The notes beneath the pieces are model-generated. The model worked only from the letters and a program-made list of their open reading frames with translations. It made no database searches and was not told the DNA's origin. From Mrakia gelida (taxonomy: Eukaryota > Basidiomycota > Tremellomycetes > Cystofilobasidiales > Mrakiaceae): 64,000 nt of DNA. The stretch covers positions 1,216,001 to 1,280,000 of the forward strand of contig BRON01000014.1 in the NCBI GenBank assembly GCA_024345305.1, given 5' to 3'. The translations under genes were made by a program, and so were the position numbers. Positions 54,985 through 64,000 of this stretch are shown here, one piece after another; within the stretch, counting starts at the first letter, position 1, and the number at the start of each line of letters is the position of its first letter.

Positions 54985-56167
54985 ATCAAGGCTTCATTTG
55001 GCAGCATCGGTGACCCTCGGTCCGACCTGCGCCATCCCCTCTTCACCTCCCTCCACTCCAGCCAACTCAACCCTCATCGTCGATCCTCTCCAAAGCTCAC
55101 CTCTTTCCCTCGCTCGCGTCCCCGTCGTCGTTTCTCGCCTAAACGGAGGATGGCAGCAGGATCTCGATCGACAGAGCGCGTGTGGGAGAGCTCCCGAAGG
55201 TGCTGGGTTGGGTGGTAGGGGGGCTGCTCTGGTGGAGGAACAGTTTTCCCGTCGTGTTCGATGACGACGAGTCGTGAGTTCTCGCCTTTCTCCCTCTCTT
55301 CCTTCGCTCTGCTCTTCGTCTCGACAAGCGGGCTCTGTAATGACCTTCCCACTTATCTTACTGCTTTTCCTTATCGCTCCCAGATTGGCCTCCACCTCTC
55401 ATCACCAGCCTTCTCGACTTCGACTTCAACGACCTCCCTCCCTCCCCCGCCAACTCGTCTGCCTCCCACTCGACCTCCTCAACCAACTTCAACGGCCATC
55501 GCCACCGCCACCACCATACCTTCCTCCCTCGCTCTTCCAACTCCTATCAGCTCATTGTTCAACCTCCTCCCCGTCGTTCCTTCAACATCAACCTTCGTCT
55601 CGTTCGGATCTGGAACTCTTCGTTGTCGCCAGTCGCTGGACTCGGAGCCAACTTTGGAGGATCTTACGGTCGGAGGAGGAGGGTCGGGACTACAAGGCGA
55701 GTTGGTTGGAGCTTCGTTGGGACAGCTGCGAGTGTTCGTCGAGAGGTCGAGCTCAATTCATCCTTCGTCGCGAAGGGTTCGTCCTCCTCTTCCTTTGCTC
55801 TCTCCCTCCTCTTTTGTCTCGTTCGTTCTTGGAATCGAACCCCTCAACTGACCCCCTTATTCCTCTTTTCTTCTCTATGTCTTCATATCGAAGCCATCTG
55901 GATCCCCTCGTCATCGTCGCTCTGCCAATCCTCCTCGTCTTCAAATCTCGACGCGACTCGGCTCAATTCCCATCCTCCCTCGACACCACGACTCGAAACC
56001 ACCACACCCCATCCTTTTCGCCACTCCACCTCCTCCACGACCACCACCAATCCTACACTCATCTCCTCTCAACAAACCTCTCTCGACCTCGTCTCATCTC
56101 TCCCGATCATCAACCTCTAGGCCTCGACTTCATCCCCACTTCGGAGGGAGGTTCCACGTCGCTGTGA
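54985..56167 (+). pseudogene. Family E copy E2, frameshifted
   Basis: The exon at 54985-55273 matches exon 5 of E1 (LNGGWQQDLDRQ against QNGERQRDLARQ) but is about 5 bases shorter before the shared GATGACGACGAGTC|GTGAGT end, so the frame breaks. The next exon (55384 to about 55780) matches E3 in two different frames (RQLVCLPLDLL early, then STFVSFGSGTL and GELVGASLGQL later), a second frameshift. A third exon (about 55880-56167) carries SHLDPLVIVAL. Splice sites are intact while frames are not, typical of a recent pseudogene. Confidence 0.45.
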
Positions 56168-57680
56168 GCGCTCGAAGAGGTGGATGGCGGTGTGCTGGGA
56201 TCGTGCGTCGTCGAGTCGAGTCAAGTGGGGTTCGTCGAGTGGAGCCGAGTCGACTCTAGGAGGAGACTTAGATCTCGCTCAGTCTCGATTTCAGGGATAG
56301 CAGGGCTGTCATATAGTGAGTCCCCAGTTCCCTTTGTCTTTGATTCTCTCGCTTAGAGCTGGGGTGGGAAGCGCTGCTTGACGAGGACTTTGGAAACTGA
56401 CGCGTCTCGATTTCATCTCGTTCCCCTTCTTTATTCCCTTCCCATTCCTCATTCAGTTCGATCCCAAGTTCGACCTCTACTCCAGCTCACTCGACGGCTC
56501 GCCAACCCTCCTCACCGTCGCTCACGTCGACAGCAGGTCCAAGCGCGGGCATCATCGTCGTTTCTCTTCTCGACTCGACTCGTTCCTTGAGCTGCGCAGA
56601 GGATGGACGACGAGTGAGAGGAGAGGAGGAGTGGTTGAGGAGAGGTGAGTCAAGGTGCTGGGAGGTCTGAGGAGGAGGGTGTGAGGGGATGGGAGCTGGG
56701 AGGAGTGATGGTACGTTTTCGTCCTGCTCTTCTCTCTTCTCGAATCAACTGGTGAGGACGACGAGCAGTTGAAAGCGTTTCAGTCGAGTCTGAGCTGACC
56801 GACCTTCCTGCTCGGTTCCCTCTCTTTCTTGTTGCAGATCTGGAATGCTTGGATACGCTGCTCTGTACCGCTGCCGAGATACTTGGGTTGACACGAGCGA
56901 GGTGAGTCCCTCCTCGTTTCGACGGACGCGTCAAGCGATTGATCTTTGGACGAATGACTCGAAACTGACCTTCCTTCCTCTCTATCCTATGCTCTTCCTC
57001 CCTCCTTTTCATCCACTCTCTCACCACTCTCAGTTCTCCAGCTCATCGCCATCTTATCCCTCGTCTCTTCGGCTCTCTCCCTCGCCATCCTCCACTCCAA
57101 TCCTCCTCGTTTTCCTCGACGCGACCCGGAAACCTCAACGTCAACGACAACTCACCCTCCCCTCCTCGTCGATCTCGCCGGATTGGAGTCAGCGCTGGAC
57201 CTATGTCGGAGGATTCGATGTATCGAGAACGCAGTGGAGCTAAGGGAGGGGGTGTTGTGAACGAGTGGCGGTCAAAGACAGTGACGGAGGACACAAGATT
57301 CGGGTTCAAAGCTCGTTTCGATATGTGAGTGCACCCTTTGTTACTTCGATGCAGGCTGGGAGGTGAGTGGGAGGTGATGAAGAGATGGGAGAGAGGAAGG
57401 CTCGCAACGAGGGAGATGGGACGAGACGAGACGAGATGAAACTGACTCTTCCCTCTTTCTCTCTCTTCCACTCAGCCCATCCCCGCCACTCCAGCTGACT
57501 CTCGTTCGTCAACTGTTGGGACGCTTTGTGAGTCCTTGTTACTCTTTGAACGCTGTGGTTGGCTGTGGTGAACGGGGAGGAAGGAAAGAGGGAAGGAAGG
57601 AACGAAACTCAACGAGCTGACCTTTGGTTTCGTTTTCGTTTCATTTCGCATCTTCTCTTCCTTGTCATTCCCGCGCTCAG
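56168..57680 (+). other. Family E array, fragment between E2 and E3
   Basis: Spliced-looking pieces (for example near 56457-56600, 56838-56902 and 57033-57300) with good donors, CTGAC branch points and CAG acceptors, but frames I could not join. The 57240-57460 segment (ending GTTTCGATAT|GTGAGT, then ATGCAGG and GGTGATGAAGAGATG) has a diverged repeat at about 60880-61080. Confidence 0.35.
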
Positions 57681-59281
57681 ATCAAGCCTCCATTTGGCAG
57701 CATTGGATCCCCTCGGTACTATTCCCGCCACCACCTCTTCACCTCTCTCCACTCCAGCCAACTCAGCCCTCGTCGTCGATCCTCTCCGCAGCTCACCCCT
57801 CTCCCTCGCTCGCGTCGTCGTCGTCTCTGGCCGGACCGGAGGGAGCCAACAAAACTTCGATCGAATGAATATCGTCTGGGAGAGCTTTCGAAGGTTCTCG
57901 TTTCGATGGTGGTCGCATCGCCTTGCTCAAGGAGGAGTCTTCGCTCGCGTTCAACGATGAGTCGTGAGTCTCTCCTTCCCCTCTCTTGTCACTCTCTGCT
58001 CTTCGTCTCGGCGACCGAGAGCTGTATTGATTTTCCCGCTCCTCTTTTTGACTTCATCCCTCGCTTTCAGGTCTATTCTTCACCTTCCATCACCGACAAC
58101 GACAACCCTCCCTCCCTCCCTCACCAACTCGTCGACTTGACACTCGACTCCATCCTGCTTCCCTCGGCACGACCACCCCCACCTCGTCCTGACCGCTCTC
58201 AGCTTTACCTCATCTCCTCATACTCTACCCGAACCAATCGAGCTCCTCTCCTTGCTTCAACCTTCGTCTTGTTTGGAATCGGACGCGTTGTCGCTCGCTG
58301 GACTCGGGAGTCGAGTTTGGAGGCTGTGAGCACCGTAGTAGGCACCGTGGAAATAAGAGGGAAGTTGGCCGGAGCGGTACTAGGACAACTGGGAGCGTTC
58401 GGTTGGTGGGCTGAGTTGGAGTCGTTGTTCGTTGCGAAGGTTTGTCTTCGTCCCTCTTTCCTCCATCTCCCGTCCTTTCCGACGCGTGTTGTTCCTTCAA
58501 ACGACGAACGCGTGACTGACCACCTTCTATTTCTCGCGTCTTGACCAACCCACAGAAAACTGAACCCCCTCGTTGTCGTCGCTCTCGCAACCCTCCCTCC
58601 ACCAAACCTCGACGCGACTCCACTCAACAACTCCCACCCTCTTTTCCCCTCTCTTTCGCTCTTCGCCAAATCACCTCAACCGAACTCGACCATTGGGCCT
58701 TCCCTTCACCATGACGCTCCTCTCCTCGTAACACATCCTTTCCACTCGCTCTCGAAACCCTCAACCTCGTCTCATTTCTACCAACCACTCGAGCTCGCCT
58801 CGCCTCGCCTAAGCTCCTCCCCATCTCGCTCTCACCAGCTCCCTCGTCACCTTAAGCGGAGGAACCACGTCCCTCATCGCCTCGGAGGGAGCTGATGTTG
58901 TCCTTACATCGCTCGTGGTCGACTCGAGTCGAGATGGGTTTGTCAAGTCGAGTCGGGTCAAGAGCTCATTCAGGTCTTCTCGTCGAGCAGAGTTGGGTTG
59001 GGAGCGGGATTGAGTGCATAGGAGGATGGTTGATCTGTGAGTTCCTCTTGTTTTTTCCTCGTGTGTGTCTTCTCTCGTGATGGAACGAGGATGGGCAAGT
59101 TTGGACTGACGCGTCTCCTTTCCTTTCCCCCCCTTTTCTCCCTACCCCTCTCTTCCTCCGCCGACTTCAACCTCATCACCTCCTTTCCCAACTGGCCACC
59201 TCGTTTCGCCTTTGCTGGTGCCAACAGCGGCGGAAAGGAGACCATCGTCGTTCCTCCTCTTGATTCGACTCCCTCGCGAGG
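57681..59281 (+). pseudogene. Family E copy E3, best-preserved central exon
   Basis: The exon at 57681-57962 matches exon 5 of E1 but meets a TGA in the homologous frame. The exon at 58071-58439 is open and protein-like: HQLVDLTLDSILLPSARPPP, APLLASTFVLFGIGRVVARW, GKLAGAVLGQLGAFGWWAEL. Then about 58557 onward (LNPLVVVALATLPPPNLDAT) and about 59160-59281 (AFAGANSGGKETIVVPPLD, STPSRG, donor GTGAGT). The last exon is conserved at protein level with E0 (AFADASSGGNESFVAPPLD). The copy is informative for the family's original sequence even if damaged. Confidence 0.45.
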
Positions 59282-60411
59282 GTGAGTTGAGTAGGGAGGG
59301 ACAACGACGACAGGAGAGAAGGAGCGGTCGAGGAGAGGTTGGGAGCGGTGATGGTGAGTCCTCGTTCTCTTTGCCGAGATGGCGAGTTGGTGATGTGGAG
59401 GTGGCAACGGTGTTGAGTTTGAGTTTGAGCTGACATGATTTCTCTTCGGTTCGGTTCTTCTCGCGTCCAAAGACGTCGAGCAGCTAGCTACGCTTCTTTC
59501 GACTGGAGACGAGATCGTTGGCTTGGAACAAGCAGGTGAGTCCGTCTTTCCTTGCCCTCTTCAAATCCTCGGACGCGTCGTGATCTCGATCCTGTCGTCT
59601 TGACGTCTCAACGCGGAGCTTCCTTCCTCCCTTCCTTTACTCTCTCACCACTTCCAACGCCTTATACCCATCACTCAGCTTTCCTCCGTCTCCTCTGTGG
59701 GGGATTGAATGGGAGAAGGGGATTTGGGGATAGGTTTTTCACTCTCGGTTTTCGGTTCGTTCTTCCTCCTTTCGACACGTTCCCTTTCTCGTTTTCTTCT
59801 CCTTCCTTTTCTGCTCGTCCCGAACACTTTCTTCACTGACTCCTCTTCTCTATCTTTTCTCTCTCTCTCTCTCTAGGTTTCGGTTCGGACGACCCTCGTA
59901 CAAGATCTAGATCGTCGCGGGTTTGGTTTTTCTCTCGACTCGGTTCGTTCATGACTCTCCCACTCTCTTCCGTTCTTGTTTTCTCGCTGACTCCGATCTT
60001 CGCTTGACTCAATAGGTACAAATAACACTTTCAGCCACTCCTGGAAGTTGGGATAGCGACAGCTCACACAGTCCGTCCGACTCTCGACGCGTCTTCGCTT
60101 TTCTCTGTCGCTCTGACTCTTCTCCTCTTCTCGCTTTTCTTCTCGCTTCTAGTTTAATGCTCTCACCACCCTTGCCTCCATCCACCATCACTCCACCCTC
60201 GGTCACCTCGCCCTCATCGACACCCCTACTCTCTTCTGGCTGCTTCCACGCGTCGCTCGTCTTGTTTGGTTTCGGTCGACACCTCGGTTCTCTCTCTCTC
60301 TCGCGTTTCTTTCTCTTCTAGAAGGATCGATCTTACTCATTTTGGCTGACTAGTAGACTTCTCGTTCGGGCTCCCCTTCTTACATCCCCGAGGCCGAAAC
60401 CCCTCCTCGAC

Positions 60412-60419
60412 TATAAAAG
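60412..60419 (+). promoter_or_regulatory. TATA box-like TATAAAAG
   Basis: The clearest TATA element I noticed, in CTCGACTATAAAAGACGCG. It is followed 60-100 bp later by pyrimidine-rich leader DNA. It could drive the fragment at 60.5-61.3 kb. Confidence 0.4.
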
Positions 60420-60879
60420 ACGCGCGCTCGCCTAGCTTTCTTTCACCCATCACCTACTTTGACCAAGATCTGATCACCGTTTTGTCTCACTTCCCTTCTT
60501 GTCTCGGAAAGCTTCCCGACTCCCTTCTCTCGCCTCAAGACTCCATCTCATCGACTCAGCTTCCCCAGCGAAAGTCAAACACCCCTCTCCTTTCACCCAA
60601 AGCCTCGTTTGAGCTCACACCTCTTCGAGCACTCGCCATTGTCCTCCTCCCTCGAGACCGACAGAGCTACCCCTCACCTACTCGCACCTCTTACTTCCCA
60701 GCAAAACGCCCACACCTCATCTCCCCCTCGCCATCCTCACCTCAATCCTCACTTGTCGCATCGCTCGTCGCTCCTCTCAATCAACTCCTCAACAACGACC
60801 TCCCATCCTTCCCCCCCTCCTTGCCACTTTTTTCGAATCGCAACCTACCCTGAAGCTCGCCTCTAATCCACCTCGGAGA

Positions 60880-63250
60880 GCGCTCTGTCTTGAAGACGGA
60901 CAGGAGCTGGAGGAAGGAGGATTCGCCAGCGAGTCTTGATCAAGGCGGCGGTGGAGGAGGAAAGATTGAGAATTGAGGCTCGTTTGATGAGTGAGTCCAC
61001 CTTTTTCCCTTCAATGCAGGTCGAGAGATGGGTGGAAGGTGATGAAGAGATGAAAAGAGTGAGAAGGCAGAGGGAGAGGGGAGGGAGACGAAACGGGACG
61101 CAACGAGCTGACACTCCTTTCCCTCCTCCTGCTTTCCTCTCCTCAGCCCAATCCACCACCCCCTTCAGCCCTTCTTCCCATATCAACCCTAACCCCGCCA
61201 CCCCCTCACCGCTTCAATCTCTTCGTCTCCCATCTTCCTCAGCATCCTCCCTGGTCCGCTCTCTTCCCTCTCCCTCAAACAAACAGACACTGGACAAAGG
61301 AATGACCTAGGATGCGACGCCCGTGTGTCGGTTGCGTCATTCGATGGTGGCTCTCATCAACGGATAGAGTTGGTGAGTTGCCTCTCTTCTTCTCTTGTCT
61401 CGTTCCCTTTTCTCTTCTCTTCATCCGACCCGACACGATGTCAGGGAATCAGGTTTCAGCTCCTTCTTGTTTCACTCTCCCTTACTCTTTCCCTTTCTTC
61501 CCCCTACTTCCCTTTCACCGCTACTAGTCCTTTGTTCTCAGCTACGCGTTCTGCCTTTGTCCCTTTGTTCATAACTCTTCCCCTGTTATCGTTTCAGCCT
61601 TCAAAGTCTTTTGTTCTTTCTTCCCTTTGATCGCTTCGCCTCCCTTAAATATGTTCGCCTCGCTTTTCACTTTCTAACCTCTATCTTGAATCACCTTTGG
61701 ATCATACCTCGTCCTCGTTCCTCGATAAGCACCTGACTTCTCTTCGTCGCGTCGCTCTCGTTCCCTCGCCATCCCCGCTCCTCGCTCGATCCTCACACAC
61801 GACTTCCCCGCCTCGATTCTAAACTCGAGCTGACCGGCTCCTTCCCTTCCTTCCTCTCACCAGCTTTCGGTGATGTGATATCTACCAACGTAGCTGCTTG
61901 TAGGTCGTTTTTCTCTCTCTTGAGAGCTCGTCCATCGCGTGAGTCCCATCCCTCTTCTTCTTTCGTCGAGAAGAATCAAGAGCCGAAGACACGTCGGACC
62001 TTGAGCTTCTTCAGCATGATTGGAGTTCAAACCTCACACTGCCTCTCTCAGCTTTGTTTTTGGCTTCACCGTACAGCTAGAGATTGTCGTTGTTGCTGGA
62101 GAGGGCAAGCGAGATGGATCTTTGACTTGACTCAAGGGGAAGGTCAGCTTCGATTCCCGTCTTCGTAACCCCCCCCTCGTTGCGAGAACCGTGGATCTTC
62201 CTCGCTGATCTCCTCACCTTCCTCTCTTCTTCCGCAAAACTGTCGTTACCACCTCGCTGGATCCACACCCTCGCTCGCTCGGAACCCGACACTTGACACC
62301 ATTACCAACTCGTCGTCCCTCGGCTGGTTTCCTTTCTTTGTCGTCGGACTCGCTCCATGGGTAGGAAACGCTTTCTCGTCTCTGGGTCTCTTGTCGCTGG
62401 GAGGAGCAGAGTGTGAGTTCATCAAACTTGTAGGAACTTGAGTGTCGGAAGGAGCTTGAAGTCTTCGGTGTTGAAGAAGTCAGCGATAGGAGCGAGAATG
62501 AGGGGCTGGAGGTGATGCCGGAGCTCTCCAACGTGTTGAGGCGAAGCAAGACGAGGTCGAGCATTTTCGGCGAGAGAGCCGAGAGGAGTGTTAGGAGGAG
62601 GGGAGGGTAAGAACGTAGATGTTGGACGAGGGGGTGGGAGTGGCAAAGATGATGATGAATGGGTGGGTTCGAGCTGAGGTGTCAACAGAGGACGGAAGTC
62701 AAGTCGAGTCGCATTGAGGTTGGAAAGCGAAGGAGGGGTGAGTTGAAGAGCAAGGATGAAGAGGGGATCCAGATCACTGCGAGTTGGAATATATGCTGTG
62801 AGGGAGAGGATGGTCGGTTGAGTGCGAAGAAAAGGACGCGTCAAAGAGGAGAATAGGAGGATGGACGGATGAAGAGAGAAAAGAACATTCTCTTCACAAT
62901 GAAGAACAACTTGAGCTCAGCCAACCAACCAAACACTCCAGCTGACAGAACACACTTCCTACCAGCTCGTTCGTATCCCAACCCTCCTCCTCCAATTTTG
63001 ACCACTTCCAAAAGCGACTCCCGAGTTCAGCAAACAACGACGGTGGTGTGTCCAATTGCAAGGGAGACAAAGGTCGATGCTGAAGGGTCAAAGGTGGGGA
63101 GGTAGAGCATTGATTTGATGGGAGTGTGAAAGGGGAGGATGGTATGGTAGTGGTGGTCGGAACCCCAAAGCTTTGGATTGGGTGAAGAGGTCAAGTTGAA
63201 GGTGGGCGAGTAGGGGAGGTGAGGGAGGAGTTGTTTTGACGAGGTCAAGG
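60880..63250. pseudogene. Family E fragments at the right end (plus and minus strand)
   Basis: 60880-61080 repeats the 57240-57460 segment on the plus strand. From about 63250 down to 62420 the minus strand carries family E exon pieces: STFVSLAIGHTTVVVC then a stop, AELGSRFWKWSKL, LVGSVFCQLECLVGWL (compare LAGAVLGQLGAFGWW of E3), and SDLDPLFILALQL with NATRLDFRPLLTP. The order matches E3 in reverse orientation. Frames change between pieces, so this is a broken copy. Confidence 0.4.
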
Positions 63251-63699
63251 ACGTGGTTCTCGCGAGCTAAAAGAGAGATCCAAATGATCGAAAGGGGTCA
63301 GTCAGTGTGCGTCTGATTGAGGGAATGAGGTACACGTAGGAGGAGGGACGAAGTGGAAGCAAAAATGTACCAAGACTCATGACTCAAAGACGCGTCGTCT
63401 ATCTCAAAGAAGTCAAAGCTCTCCTTGACTGGAGAGTCTCCTAGAGAGCCAGTTCAAACCTTCATCTTGAGTAATTCACGGGAATAGGTTCCGCTCTCTA
63501 CGACTAGTTCGCAAGGTGGGAATGGGGACAGAGAAAGAGAAAGATGGGGGGAGAGAGCGCAAGCTGAGGACAAGAGGGACAGAGAGCTGGAACCATCTGT
63601 TGCTTTGCATCAGATACTATACTGACAAGATTACCATGACACTCATAACTTCCTACCAGGCAACTGAGGAGTGCAAGATTTTTTTAAAACGAACGTAGA

Positions 63700-63800
63700 A
63701 ATATGTGCCTGGGTGAGGGGATCGAACACCCGTCGCCCCGTCAGCCTAAGACGTTGCCCGATTTAATCGATTTGCTCGCTTTAGCCCGCAGGAGCCTGTT
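63700..63800 (-). other. tRNA-like element (Pro-AGG-like anticodon arm), degenerate
   Basis: On the minus strand a B-box/T-arm GGGTGTTCGATCCCC (63710-63732) follows an anticodon-like hairpin CGTC-TTAGGCT-GACG with AGG in the anticodon position. CCTGCGG upstream could pair with ACCCAGG downstream over five of seven bases. The D-arm region is about 12 nt too long, so this is not a normal tRNA; it may be a pseudogene or a tRNA-derived SINE head. The right edge also has different composition from the E array. Confidence 0.35.
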
Positions 63801-64000
63801 CGATGTGAGCTAGCGGTCAAACGGCCACCTTCCGAGTGCCTCCCCACCGGTCCGACCACTTTGTCTACTACATGAAAGAGTGTGGAACAGCCCAAAGGGT
63901 TGGGAAGTCTCTATTCAGAGTAACGGTGAAGAGCGCATCCCCATTGAGAGCCGCTAGCGGCAATCTTTGTAAGTGCTGTTGCTCTCATCAGCGGTGAGAC

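Noticed and set aside
1..64000. CRISPR arrays, prokaryotic operons, complete transposons
   Set aside because: No regularly spaced direct repeats, no ribosome binding sites, and no transposase, integrase or reverse transcriptase motif seen on either strand.

Overview
The window looks like nuclear DNA of a GC-rich basidiomycete, most like the red yeasts and relatives (Rhodotorula/Rhodosporidium/Sporobolomyces, Pucciniomycotina). The reasons are very short introns (about 50-150 nt) with GTGAGT-type donors, CTGAC/CTCAC branch points and pyrimidine-rich CAG acceptors, high intron density, and no bacterial signals. The organism is inferred, not proven. Only one gene has a confident named function: a formamidopyrimidine-DNA glycosylase (Fpg/MutM family) at 11.9-14.3 kb. 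A BTB/POZ gene (18.1-19.7 kb) and F-box-like genes (22.0-23.2 kb, the 3' part of 44.0-46.9 kb, possibly 19.9-20.8 kb) are recognised by motif. Family letters below (A, B, C, D, J, K, E) are my own labels.

Layout. (1) 1-9.43 kb and 28.57-37.65 kb are the arms of a large diverged inverted duplication with a 19 kb loop. Arm genes A, D, J, K, C lie in the same order on both arms: A1-D1-J1-K1-C1 on the minus strand on the left, A2-D2-J2-K2-C2 on the plus strand on the right. Intron positions and phases are largely kept, but the copies carry different lesions (lost ATG, lost splice donor or acceptor, nonsense codons). (2) The loop, 9.4-28.6 kb, holds B1, fpg, A4, a repeat block, the BTB gene, two abutting genes F and G, an F-box-like gene H, A3, B2, a hairpin array and a small gene I. 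(3) 36.3-40.9 kb is C2, an intact gene of about 23 exons with a bromodomain-like N terminus and a coiled-coil C terminus. (4) 41-44 kb is a minus-strand copy of family E. (5) 44.0-46.9 kb is A5, the fifth family A member, running into an F-box-like tail. (6) 47-52.5 kb is intron-rich with few coding exons and contains four candidate C/D-box snoRNAs on the minus strand. (7) 52.5-63.3 kb is an array of decaying family E copies, plus strand except the last. (8) The right edge has a tRNA-like element.

No pathway joins these genes. The region reads as a birth-and-death cluster of lineage-restricted, multi-exon, disorder-rich paralogs around a few conserved genes. All gene models were spliced by eye; exon ends agree with reading phase where I say so, and elsewhere they are approximate.
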